The notes beneath the pieces are model-generated. The model made no database searches and was not told the origin of the DNA. It saw only the letters and a program-made list of their open reading frames with translations. From Bemisia tabaci (Eukaryota > Arthropoda > Insecta > Hemiptera > Aleyrodidae), in contig NC_092798.1 of NCBI RefSeq assembly GCF_918797505.1, positions 8,569,501-8,633,500 of the forward strand: DNA of 64,000 bases, given 5' to 3'. Made by a program: the position numbers and the translations under genes. Shown piece after piece: positions 1 to 10,792 of this stretch (within the stretch, counting starts at the first letter, position 1; each line of letters begins with the position of its first letter).

Positions 1-284
1 CAAGACCGTAACTCTAATCGTACTCTCCAAAAGTGTGGTAAATGCTACCAGATGTCTGACGAACTTTACCCTACAGCATACTCTGTGTCAAAAATCAAGA
101 AGACTAATATCATAATTTACCGTACTTCTGGTAAAAATCGCAATCCGTTTTTTTCATTGTGCGGAGGATATTACATAATTACCAGGCTTCATTAAAAAAC
201 ACGCGAGGTTAGAGGGAAAAATTCGGATCTTCATGCGAAATTTCCGCACTTTTTCAGTATTTCTGGACCACCCTTAGAGAATCA

Positions 285-497
285 GTCACTGGTAAAAAAA
301 ACCTCTTGGACCAATGCCGCATTGCATTGACTTAAGAGTGCAGTTTCTTGTCGCCGGATTTAAGAGTCTTGAACTCTTGTTTCAAGCTGATTTTGCATTG
401 ATTCAAGCGGATTTTGCATTGAAACAAGAGTCCAGACTCTTAAATCCGGCGACAAGAAACTGCACTCTTGAACCAAGAGGTTTTTTTTACCAGTGAC
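285..497. mobile_element. Fold-back MITE, about 213 bp
   Basis: The two arms are inverted complements. The left end reads GTCACTGGTAAAAAAAACC and the right end is its complement; both arms contain AAGAGTGCAGTTTCTTGTCG and its complement. The left arm carries about 20 extra bases (near 310-332). No transposase is encoded. The arms are nearly identical, which suggests recent origin. No clear target duplication is seen. An open frame across it is only a by-product of the inverted repeat. Confidence 0.8.
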
Positions 498-934
498 CGT
501 TTCCGGACTTATAGACCCCCTGAATATATAGCAGCGTAATAATATTTTAACCCTCACAATGTTGTTGAGAAACATATAGATGATCCCGTGCATTGGTTCC
601 ACTATAAAACGACACAAACCGCATCATGAATGCGCCGGTTATTGTTTCGTCGAGGCGCGGTGAGCATTTCAAAATGCAGTGTGACGTCACCCGAAAAGCA
701 GTTACTTTTTCCGCGCGGCGCAACCGCGACACCGGTGACTTTGCGGAAACGCCTGTCACTGTTTTAAATTTGAGGGGCGCAACGTTGCCATTTCCCCACT
801 AAATCCCCTTACTTTCGATTATTTTTCAAAGCTTTCCCCTGCAAAAATGGCAACGTGGCGCACGAACGCAATCCCACTTGCGCGGGATCGGCGGTGAAAC
901 AATGATGAAGTTGTTTTCGTCCGGCAGCCGAGTT
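498..934. other. Gene-free stretch
   Basis: No coding exon is recognised. The segment has CpG-rich patches around 650-740, and phrases such as GGCAACGTGGCGC hint at decayed transposon ends. Nothing more can be supported. Confidence 0.5.
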
Positions 935-1056
935 CGTCGCCCCTCGGACGAAAGCGCGTACCTCAATTTTCACGTGAGCCCTGCTTTACATATAAATCAA
1001 TGCTCTCCAGGGCTCATGTGGGGATCGAGATACGCCCTTACGCGGGAGGAGCGAGG
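935..1056. mobile_element. Short fold-back element, GTAAGGGCGTATCTC family, copy 1
   Basis: This is an inverted repeat of about 120 bp with ends like CGCTCCTC..CGTAAGGGCGTATCTC and the motif GTGAGCCCTG mirrored as CAGGGCTCAT. Related copies lie at 8810-8926 and 25420-25538. It is non-coding and internally palindromic, as expected of a small MITE. Confidence 0.65.
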
Positions 1057-1386
1057 AGTTAATTGAGTAGGCGCTTGACGCCTTTGACATGCTCTGCAGC
1101 GTGATACCCGCGATACCGATTATTAAGCTATTAGCCACAGGGACGGTTCTGATAGGCGGAGACGAGTGGGCGGGGCGCTGGGGCATGACCTCTGACCTTT
1201 CGCTTTGATGTTTCGTCGAGACGGGCCGTTTTTGATGGGCAGTTCGGGGCCGGCGAGCTTGCATCGCGTGATCGGCGGGTATGCGCAATAACACGGGGAT
1301 TTATCCAAAATTTGCATGATTTCGTCTTGAAACTTGGGAGTTCCACTGTTGGATTGTCGGTGAAAATTCAAGCACTGAAAAATAGT

Positions 1387-1547
1387 TACGGGCTATGTAG
1401 ACATACTGTCCGTTTCCGGGCTCAGAGGCCGAAAGTTCCGGGTGCTGGAGCCGTAACTTCGACTGTTGCGGGTGGTGCGCTCGGAACTTTCGGCCTCTAG
1501 AGCCCCGAACGTGGACGGTATGTCCGTATTGTCCATACAGCCCGTAA
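1387..1547. mobile_element. Fold-back MITE, about 161 bp
   Basis: It starts TTACGGGCT and ends AGCCCGTAA. The inner arms share GAGGCCGAAAGTTCCG and its complement (1426-1441 and 1483-1498). The arms differ at a few bases, so it is slightly aged. No coding capacity. Confidence 0.75.
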
Positions 1548-2703
1548 GTACGGCTTTCACGGCCGGATATTTTTTTTGAGTGGGGAGCGGGGGGGGGGGG
1601 AGGTAATTTCGATACTTTGGATGATTGCTTCGAGAACATTCGAGAAATGCAAAATTTTCTCCGGTGAAATGTTCATTTTTGAAGAGAGCACTGAATATTT
1701 TCTCTTAAAATTTCCAGATAATTTAGATATAATAGCGAATAAAATTCGCCAAAAAATTAGAGGATTAGAGGAAAATTTTACGGATTTCCCTGCGAACATT
1801 CGAATTTTATCAATGACAATTTGGCGACATTTGATGGCTCGTACGGCGTTCTTCCTTAGCACGGCAGTGTTCGCATTGACATCATTGCAACTTGAGACAG
1901 ACACGTTCATCTGCTCTACATTGCAATGTCGAGAACGCATCAATTGAATGTTTAGACTGCAGCTATTGTCCAGCGCATTGTTCATAGCACGGAAATTTGA
2001 TGAGGAGACGTGCAAATAAGGTGATTCAAATAATTCTATTGAATACAACAAAACCCGCCCTCTCACTAAATTTTCACACATATTTTTTCAGACTTATTCA
2101 GAATTATCAGAATCAGCTAAAAGGTGTTCCCGCAGATCAAAATCATTTTCGATTTTATGGATCTGCGGCATAATTTAGAGGAATTTTTGATACATTCCTC
2201 TGTTTTACCATTCAAAATGTCAAAATTCCTGACAGATTCGTTAGTTTCTTGTCTAGATCTCTCCTGCGGACTCTCCTTTTCAGTGAGATCTGTAAAAATG
2301 AGACTGTGTAAAAATGTACGTGCAAGATTGAGACTAGATGACTTACGCAGCAGCGAACAAAATTCAGTTACCGACATGTTTGACTGAACGACGATTGCTT
2401 ACTACAGAAAAACTAGGAAAAATTAGAGCTCGTCTTGGGGAATTTCATAACAGAGCTTTCCGATGGGTCAATTTGACGACTCATGCACAACATATACTGG
2501 AGTCATCTATAAGTTAATTTCACTCCGGAGACTATCCGAACACAGGAAAACCCGAATAATATAAATATCTCAAGAACTTTATGGGCAATTGACGGCAAAT
2601 TAGAATTTATTTCTTTTAAAAAATAAACAAGAAATGTAAAGAAACAAGACAGAAGTACGTTTCTTTTTGAGTGCGCATGGTATCAGGTATCACCATGGTG
2701 AGA
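1548..2703. other. Repeat-derived DNA, no supported gene
   Basis: The stretch includes a poly-G run near 1590-1600 and a right-hand terminus of the CTGCCGTGCTAAGG element family at about 1848-1868. Open frames on both strands (1557-2081 and 2117-2387) overlap this repeat sequence, have no splice context and resemble no family I know. I do not call them genes. Confidence 0.5.
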
Positions 2704-3155
2704 GTGCGAAATGAAAACCGTAACCCATTACCCAACTTGAGTTGGTTTGGTTAAGCAACTAAAATAACTCCCCGGCAAAGCGGAGCGTATCACGGGATTT
2801 GAAGGCGCTTGATGGCGCGTGTGCGAAATGACCGTAACCCATAACCCAAGTTGGGTTTGCTTTGGTTAAGCAACTAAACTAACTCCCCGGCAAAGCGGAG
2901 CGTATCACGGGATTTGAAGGCGCTCGATGGTGAGTGTGCGAAATGACCGTAACCCATAACCCAAGTTGGGTTTGCTTTGGTTAAGCAACTAAACTAACTC
3001 CTCGGTAAAGCGGAGCGTATCACGGGATTTGAAGGCGCTCGATGGTGCGTGTGCGAAATGACCGTAACCCATAACCCAAGTTAGGTTTGCTTTGGTTGAG
3101 CAACTAAACTAACTCCTCGGTAAAGCGGAGCGTGTCACGGGATTTGAAGGCGCTC
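2704..3155. repeat. Tandem array, four units of about 115 bp
   Basis: Units begin with GTGCGAAATGA at 2704, 2821, 2936 and 3051, spaced 117, 115 and 115 bp. Each contains CCCAAGTTGGG-like dyads, AAGCAACTAAACTAACTCC and AAAGCGGAGCGTATCACGGG. Unit-to-unit identity is very high, so the array is young or homogenised. A diverged single relative lies near 10870-10950. Confidence 0.9.
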
Positions 3156-3163
3156 CAAGCCGA

Positions 3164-3986
3164 GGTCGAGCTTTAGAGGTTCTTTACTGATGAAACCCTT
3201 ACTCCGTTGGTGCAAATTATTGAAGTTGACGAGTTAGCACCCACGCAAATTTTTAATAATCGCTGACTGCTTGTGACACTAATAGAGTGCAATCTGCTCT
3301 TGTTTCAGAGTGAGAGCGAAAGCAACTCATTCGGTGAAGTCGGTTCCATTCCTTCATATCACTATACTTTTCTTTTGGGGGAGGGGGAGGGAGGAGGGGG
3401 CAAAATTGGACCTGAAGTGGTATACGCTCCAAAATTTCAAAAATCCAAATTAAAAATTTCTAGCCATGTAAGTAGGTCAAGTGCCTGGAAAGCTTAAGGA
3501 AAAATATTCATAAATTTCCGCAAAAATAAACATGTTATCGGGAGGAGAGTGGACAGTATTCGAATAATCATACGTCGTTCCCCCACGGCACGGCAGAAAA
3601 GATCATACGATAATTCGCGCATTTTGTCGCTGCTCCGACTTAAGAGCACACCTGTTTCCCCACGTGAGTCTCAAAAATAATGGCGTTAAACCGACGAAGA
3701 GTCCCATCTCAAAAACCAGTTACGCCCTCTCATCACAGGAGCGACAAGTTTACGATCGCCGTTCTTGGAATGATCGTTTCGCACCATCAGATATGGATCG
3801 CGGGTCTCGTAAACATGCACCAGAGCCGAGGAACAAATAAATTCTTAATTCGGAGACGGTAGCGTTTTATTTTCGGAAACGCTTTCCTTGCACCTGTAGC
3901 GGTCGAGGAGAGGAGTCAGCTCGGTTCGATACGCCCGTTCTTTCTATATTTTTATGATGTCCATCAGCGAGAACCGTTCCCTCGAT
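3164..3986. other. Gene-free stretch with decayed transposon ends
   Basis: A purine-rich low-complexity patch (GGGGGAGGGGGAGG) lies around 3376-3400. A terminus of the CTGCCGTGC family is recognisable near 3580-3597. No exon is recognised. Confidence 0.5.
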
Positions 3987-4142
3987 CAGTGGCGGGGTGT
4001 GCCTTTTGCGATAGATCGATTGATCTGCCATTTAAACGCAAGGAAAAGGATCGATAAACAGAATGTTCGCAACAAACACCTTAACAGTCGATTCTTTGCC
4101 ACAGCTTCAAATGGGAAGATACAGATAATCGATAATTCACTG
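3987..4142. mobile_element. hAT-like MITE, CAGTGGCG family, copy 1 (right end lost)
   Basis: The left end is CAGTGGCGGGGTGTG. Internal motifs GATCGATTGATC, ATTTAAA and AATCGATTATTTACCATAGC-type blocks match the copies at 9854, 12237, 21621 and 32577. The right terminus stops at ATTCACTG and lacks the usual CACGCCACGCCACTG, so this copy is deleted at that end. Confidence 0.7.
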
Positions 4143-4752
4143 ATGCGAACCTCCAGAGCTGGCGCCCATTGCGATCGGCCGGATATCGATCTGGTTTGCA
4201 CATCAGCTGGAACGGGAAAATCTCATCAATTTTAGCTCTATCGAAACGAATTCAGGCTTATATAAATCGAGTTTGACAAGAAAGAAATATGCGGATATTC
4301 TTCGGATTATCAAAGTCATCACCCATAGTGAGCAAACTGCCTTGCCGACGAAAAAAGCCAGTGCTTCAAAGCGCTACAGCCTCCGAGCCAAGTCAACATT
4401 GCTCTTCGTGAGTTGTGGATTTCCTCGAAAAAATTATGGGTTTGTGCTGTTTTCGTTCTAAGTTTTCACTATTCAACATCTCATTTTGATTTTTGCTTTT
4501 TTGTTTTTACCATGCGAAGGAAAATTTTTCAAAAACCAGTTCATGCGGAAGTAGGCGTATTATAACATTCTCAATGGTGACCATTAAGTGAGTTATTTTT
4601 GTCCAATTTCGGTTCATTGTTCGAAAATTTTCAAAATCAAAGGGGGTTTCCTTTCAGACCATCAGGATCCTCCGATTTCATATTCTGTGTATTCAGATTT
4701 GTTTTAATCATTCGAGATCAGAAGAAAGTGTAGTTCAGTGTAGTTTTTAGCG

Positions 4753-5540
4753 CAGTGTCGGATTAAGGGGATGGCCACATGGGTCGCGGCCCATAGCGGC
4801 AAATTTAGGGGGCGGCAAATTTTGCAATTTTTTTAATGTAGGTATCAAAAAAAGATAGAAAAAAAAATCGGATTCAGAAAATAAATTACAAACGAGAAAA
4901 GGCGACAACATTTCTCGTTTCCTGAAGGTAAAAAGTACAGTAATTTCTATTTTGTAGTCTTACGGCGATACAAGAGACACCACCTTTAAATAGTCGAGTT
5001 AAGAGAGAAACCAAACACGCAATTTAACCTGGAACGGAGCGGCGCGGCGGTCGGCATGAAACGCATAGCGCCTACAAGACTGCATGAATACTTCACGCAT
5101 TGCGTCAAACTCAGCAGCGGTCGGCGCGGCGTGAAGCGCATAGCGCCTACAAGACTGCATGAATACTTCAAGCATTGCGTCAAACACAGTGCGTGCAGAA
5201 GCGGTCGATGTGAAACGCACTGCGCCAAACACTGCGTCAAACACAGTGTGGTCAGTATGTTCTTGCATAATTTTTTCGTTCTCTCCTTAGAAATGGAAGG
5301 CCTTGTTCACACAGAGAGAGGTTCACGGAACTTAACTTTCGCGCAAAGTTTCGTGAACTTTTGCTGGTAATGTTAACACGGCTTCGCAAAAAATGTGTCC
5401 AACACGAGTAAACGCGTCTTATGCACCCCTCCCCGCTGGCACGTTCACTTGATGGTTTTTATTGATGTTTCAAAAGGAATGAGAAGGGGGCGGCAAAATA
5501 CAGACGGCCCATGGGCGGCAAGTAGGTGAATCCGGCCCTG
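4753..5540. mobile_element. Non-autonomous hAT-like element, 788 bp, with exact 8-bp target duplication
   Basis: The left end is CAGTGTCGGATTAAGG and the right end is GGTGAATCCGGCCCTG, imperfect inverted termini of the CAGGGCCGGATT type. Both sides are flanked by TTTTAGCG, an exact 8-bp direct repeat as expected of hAT insertion. Inside, about 5057-5240, are roughly 76-79-bp tandem units built around GCGCCTACAAGACTGCATGA. No transposase is encoded; open frames over the tandem units are by-products. Inverted relatives lie at 18168-18740 and 37071-37821. Confidence 0.88.
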
Positions 5541-5650
5541 TTTTAGCGTATAGTTTTAGAGTAGTTTTAGTGTAGTTTTAGAGACTCCAAGATTCTCTTG
5601 ATATCTATACTATAAGCTCCAAGACCTCCTAATTTTGCGAAACTGGTGAC

Positions 5651-5985
5651 GCTTAGTTCCAGCGTTCTACCGGGCCGACTTTCATAATTTTTGCGGTTAT
5701 CGACGGGCAATTGTCTCTAGATAAGCCAACTCTTTTCAGAATTTCAAAATATGGCCCCGGTATTTTTATATTACGTGGTAAAGTTGCGAATTCTCCCATT
5801 TAAACAATGTAAATTTATACTTTTTGTCATAGTTCGTTTGAGCGTTCTACCGGGCCGATTTCCAGGATTTTTGCGTAAATCGACAGGTAATAGGCCCTAG
5901 ATGAGCCCGCTGTATTCAGATTTTGGAAAAAGGACCCAGGTTTTTTTAAAATCACATTATAAAAGTGAGTGAGTTTATAGAATGC
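5651..5985. repeat. Two diverged direct repeats of about 175 bp
   Basis: Copies start AGCGTTCTACCGGGCCGA at about 5659 and 5839 and continue through ATTTTTGCG, ATCGAC and TTTTTTA-type blocks in the same order. They sit just upstream of a tRNA-like segment and may be the body of one larger dispersed repeat. Confidence 0.6.
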
Positions 5986-6104
5986 TCCGGTACTGCTACC
6001 GCTATGCGCGGGAGGATGCGCAGTGGTCGAGGAGGTTGCGCAGTAGCTGTGTAGCCTGCGCATCAGCTCTACACTTATATACACAAGATTCGCACCAAAA
6101 CCCT

Positions 6105-6183
6105 TACGTCGAGCGGTGACCGAGTCGTCTAAGACGTCGAATGCGTCCACTTTAAACTCGGTGTAGGTTCGATCCCCGACTCA
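6105..6183 (+). tRNA. tRNA-like segment (tRNA pseudogene or SINE head)
   Basis: TGACCGAGTCGTCTAAGACG resembles an A box of the Leu/Ser type with one mismatch, and GGTTCGATCCC is a perfect B box about 50 bp further on. The acceptor arm does not pair well, so an intact tRNA is unlikely. An old tRNA copy or the promoter head of a SINE are the likeliest readings. Confidence 0.5.
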
Positions 6184-6371
6184 TGATATCTTAATTATTA
6201 CCTGACTATCATTGTTCATTGTTTTACTGCAATATTTCATCAAGCAGTCATTCCAAAACGCGTCCTTTTAATTTTAAAGTAATTTTAAGTAAAGTTTAAA
6301 ATTAAAGTATACCTCATATCGTAATTGTTTAGGGGAAAAATAAAACTAACACTGATAGGAGGGTAAGAATA

Positions 6372-6451
6372 GGGCCGCGAAGCGGCCCATTGATGGCGCG
6401 GAGCGCCTTCAGGGGGTTGGGCTGCGTAGCGGCCAGGGGGCGTAGCCCCCT
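6372..6451. repeat. Cluster of four GC-rich hairpins with GNA triloops
   Basis: Four consecutive hairpins are present: 6372-6388 (7-bp stem, loop GAA), 6395-6407 (5-bp stem, loop GGA), 6420-6434 (6-bp stem with one G-T pair, loop GTA) and 6436-6450 (6-bp stem, loop GTA). Each contains a GC-GNA-GC core. The last is followed directly by CTAGT. This could be the 3' end of a Helitron-like element, which typically ends in a hairpin and CTRR, but the usual spacer is absent, so the assignment is tentative. Confidence 0.6.
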
Positions 6452-8809
6452 AGTTTATACTATTTGGCTACATTGAAATGTAGTTAGGTTATTTCCTGAG
6501 GGAAATGACAAAATGAATCTGTATGTCTCATTTCAAATGCTTAAAAATGGCTACGGCAGCCGTTCCGTCGACCAGAGCGAGGCGTATGCCACACACGAGC
6601 GGTCCGGTGGGTAGAAACGCGAACTAATGAGCCCGGCTACCAGGAGATACGGAGCCGGGCAAATGCGGACTATGCCCGAATTATGTGACACCTGTCGCGG
6701 CTGTCGTCAAATATCCCGGGCCGGGATGTCGCCGCCCATAACTCGCCCGTTTAATACGCACGAAAATGAATTCCGAGCCGATTTAAATACCGATAGCTCC
6801 CAGTCCCATTCCGCGCGAGCGAGCCGGCTCCCGATCCAAACGTTAGCGGCCACCTGAGCATTCCCGTCAAATTCTAAAACCGCGTATGAGCATTCGAAGA
6901 TTGCCAAATTTTTTTAGACAAAACGAGACCAGATCTGTGGAAAGGGACCGTATCTTCCGGAGGAGTATTTTCCTAAACTTTTTTTGGAATTCACGGAGAA
7001 AGAAAATCTGCATATTTTAGCGAAATTTGACCCTAAATTCTCCAAAATTTATAGAAATTTAAGTCCTGAAGTTCCAAGCTAACAAGTTTCAAGTTTTACG
7101 AAAATTAGTTTTAAAATTCAGGTCTCATCAGACTGATAAAAGGTGTAATAGAAAGAAAATTTGAATAAAATCCCCCAAATAATTCAATGAGAAAAAAAAA
7201 CACAATGAAATTCATGAGTCTTCCAGAAAGTATTTACTTCATCAGAAGAAACTTGGCAACGTCGGGATGTTTATACGGTGTTTTTTCGTAGTTTGGTAGA
7301 GCACAAGCCTTGCCAGTCGAATCTGCAGGAATATCATGTCATTTCTCGCATAAAAAAGGGTGAAAAGATGGAGAACAAAACGTAAAAGGAGTCGAAATTG
7401 TTGCTTACATAATGTTCATTGATGTAAAAGGAAAATCTGTCTAAGGTTGAGCTGCAACAGAGTATCGAGTTTGCCAGTGTGTAAAAATTCTCTCTCCCGG
7501 AAATTAGGGGAAAGGAAAGGAGCGAACCTGTGAAAAGAGGGAATTTTTGGCATGGGTGTAGAGCGTAGATGAACCAAAAGATAATCAATCTACCCTCAAA
7601 ATTTTCTTAAATTTTTCAAATGCATTTAATATCTGTGTGGCGTAAGACCATGAGAGCGTCTATTGATACTTGTCGACTTTTGTCAGGTTTAAAATTATAT
7701 AACTTTGCTCGGGCTATACACACACATAAAAATCGACCCATATTACTTATCTGTGCGTTTTTCCCGGTACTTAGTCGTGTTATCAGTTGAGCACGCGATT
7801 AACCTTTCCTGCGACCCTTTCACAATAAAACTTTATACTTATAAATCATAATAATCACACCATGAGTAGACACATTTTCTTATCATCAACTGATAAAGTT
7901 TTACCGATTAATCACATTCTATTGGCTTTGCCTGAACTGGACATCTTTCAACCCAATTTAGACTAAATCTCTTCTTCTGAGGAAGTACTTTTATTACATT
8001 TTGTATCAGATTATTACTATGCCGGCATATTGAGCGGGAGGTTTCTCACCAGACAGAGTAGCAGATCAAAAAGCGTTACACATTATTCACTCTCATGACA
8101 ATAATTCATTGATATCATTACTATACAGCGTGCCAAAAATTGTACGCATTGCCATATCTTATGGGCCAGCTAACAAGCTAGCAAATTGCGGTTTTCGAGG
8201 CTCTTTAGATTAATTCTCCACCTGAAAAATGAGCTCTAATCTGACGTCTTCGGTAAAAACGCCGTAACTCCATTCTGGATTTTTTCAGCTGTTTTCTGAC
8301 AAACTTTTTTACCACCGAGAAACCGATGACCGTTTATCCTTTATAGTTCTAAAGTAACTGTGGCGTACCATTGAAAATTAAAATTTACAAAATGAAGTAT
8401 CATAGTGATCAGGTTTCCTCGTAATAAAACTGTATTTGAGGTAAAACAGTATAAATTCCTGATTGGAGCTGCGGCATTTTTCCTGTGTACGGCAGTGATT
8501 GACCTTATTTCCTTAGAAATTGACGATGTTTTTCCACAGCATGGCGGTCTAGTGGTCCATTTTTATACCGATATCTGGCAACGGACCAACCAACCCCCTC
8601 CCGAGTGGTCCAGGATCCTCTGCCTCTCACCAGGACCAACGCTGAGCTGGACCAATATCCCCCGCCGCCCCCCGCGTCCTGACCGGAGGGGCTCTCGTTA
8701 TTAACGGGAACGCGTCTCGTTCGAAAACGCTCCTAGCGGTTAAACCTGTAATTAAAATGTAAACAATAAGCAGCCCCTGAACTCGGGCCGAGCGACGCAC
8801 ACAAACCGT
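6452..8809. other. Gene-free stretch
   Basis: GC-rich at 6560-6860, then AT-rich. No splice-flanked coding exon and no recognisable element boundary was found. Short phrases such as GGCAACGTCGGGATG..ATACGGTGTTTTTTCG (near 7255-7290) resemble decayed termini of the CTGCCGTGC family. Confidence 0.45.
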
Positions 8810-8926
8810 GGCCCCTCGCCGTAAGGGCGTATCTCAATACCACGTGAGCCCTGTTTTACATAAAAATACATGCTTTCTGGGGCTCATGGGGGGATGGAGA
8901 TACGCTCTTACGCCAGAGGAGCGACG
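8810..8926. mobile_element. Short fold-back element, GTAAGGGCGTATCTC family, copy 2
   Basis: The left arm CGTAAGGGCGTATCTCAATA and the right arm GAGATACGCTCTTACG are complementary; the centre mirrors GTGAGCCC as GGGCTCAT. Same family as 935-1056. Confidence 0.75.
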
Positions 8927-9853
8927 AAATTACGTTATCGTCGGGGGATCGATCCGTACATCCCCGGACAACATTATTAGCCCGCTTCGAGTTGTACGGT
9001 TGTAGCGCCCGCTCTTACAACGCTACAACGATATTATTTCTCCGGGTAATGACACCCGATGTCGGTTGCCGTTCGAAGGCCTCTGCTGAGCGCACACGGT
9101 GTAGGATATTTTGGATCTTCGCCTCTCGTACTGTGCTGGATAGCATTTTAAGAGCCATCTTTTCTTTCAGATACTCTGTAAGATCTCAATACTTTTACGG
9201 CCATTGGTAAATTAAGCGTTATTCGTTACGGAAAACAAGTTTTCCATGAGCTTTAGTCCGGAATCGACGTCAAAATTCAGAAATAAACGATGTTTCTTTC
9301 AGCAATGTCGATAACTCAGCTCAGTAACTGGAGGCTCTTTTTGAAGAAATAAGAAAAAAAAAAAAAGGGAAAAAAGAAAAAAAAACCTATAGAGGAAAAA
9401 TGCCTTCTTTGACACAAAAAAATTCTCTTGCGCTTCAGTGCCGTAGGGCCCTGAAAAATTCGTCTTTTCCCCGACGAAGAAATGTAACTCCATTCTAAAG
9501 TTGCAAAATGTATTAAAAAAAATTTTCGAGAGACTACACCTGTGCAATTTTCGTCAAAAATTTTCCTGATTCCAGAATGAGACCAAAGAAAAAGTCAGTG
9601 AAATGTTCACTGACTGTGAGTGTCAGTGGTGTGTACCCGAGATTCTCCTGGTAAAAATACAATTTGGGAGAAGAAATTAGGCAACATTGAAATGCGGTTA
9701 CGCTTCTTCGTGAGAGTAACGACAAATTCTGCATACGGAAAACGCTATTGAACTATGGACACCCTGTAATTTTGTCCAGTAGTCCGTCTCGCGTTGAATT
9801 AGCCTCCAACGTCCCTCCGTGCGGAAGACGCGACTCATTCAACCCGACGCAAA

Positions 9854-10010
9854 CAGTGGCGTGGCGTGCTTTGCGATATATCGATTGATCTACCATTTGA
9901 ACTTATGGAAAAGGATCGATAAACAGGGTGTTCTCAGTGAACATCTCAATAATCGATTATTTACCATAGCTTCAAATGGGGAAAAATCGATCATTCACGC
10001 CTTGCCACTG
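9854..10010. mobile_element. hAT-like MITE, CAGTGGCG family, copy 2 (157 bp)
   Basis: The left end is CAGTGGCGTGGCGTG and the right end is CACGCCTTGCCACTG. The flanks GACGCAAA and GACCCAAA match at 7 of 8 bases, consistent with an 8-bp hAT target duplication. The arms contain ATCGATTG and CAAATGGG blocks shared with the other copies. This is the best preserved member in the window. Confidence 0.85.
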
Positions 10011-10292
10011 GACCCAAAGTCAATCATCATTCCACTCAATCGCCACGAAACTTAATAAAACGCGTCATGATTAGAGCGCTTTAAATCCGGTCGCGCGATT
10101 AGAGATTAGACGCGGGCAATAATTTAGCGGGCGTTTAGCGCGCCACCGCCGCGCCGTAAAGTCTATTCGATTACCGGGGCGACCGTAAAAAACCCCGAGT
10201 GGAACTTAGCGTCGCTCCCAGATGGAACTTAACGTCTCCAACTTAACGTCTCTCTCCGGCGGGACGTAATGTCTTCATACCGGCGTTTCATT

Positions 10293-10792
10293 NNNNNNNN
10301 NNNNNNNNNNNNNNNNNNNNNNNNNNNNNNNNNNNNNNNNNNNNNNNNNNNNNNNNNNNNNNNNNNNNNNNNNNNNNNNNNNNNNNNNNNNNNNNNNNNN
10401 NNNNNNNNNNNNNNNNNNNNNNNNNNNNNNNNNNNNNNNNNNNNNNNNNNNNNNNNNNNNNNNNNNNNNNNNNNNNNNNNNNNNNNNNNNNNNNNNNNNN
10501 NNNNNNNNNNNNNNNNNNNNNNNNNNNNNNNNNNNNNNNNNNNNNNNNNNNNNNNNNNNNNNNNNNNNNNNNNNNNNNNNNNNNNNNNNNNNNNNNNNNN
10601 NNNNNNNNNNNNNNNNNNNNNNNNNNNNNNNNNNNNNNNNNNNNNNNNNNNNNNNNNNNNNNNNNNNNNNNNNNNNNNNNNNNNNNNNNNNNNNNNNNNN
10701 NNNNNNNNNNNNNNNNNNNNNNNNNNNNNNNNNNNNNNNNNNNNNNNNNNNNNNNNNNNNNNNNNNNNNNNNNNNNNNNNNNNNNNNNNNNN
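10293..10792. other. Assembly gap, 500 N
   Basis: A run of exactly 500 N, a fixed-size scaffold gap. Real length and content are unknown. Confidence 1.

Noticed and set aside
1557..2387. Overlapping frames on both strands
   Set aside because: They cover a poly-G run and a CTGCCGTGC-family terminus; no family features and no consistent strand.
2704..3155. CRISPR-like array
   Set aside because: Units are full-length 115-bp tandem copies without unique spacers and the genome is eukaryotic.
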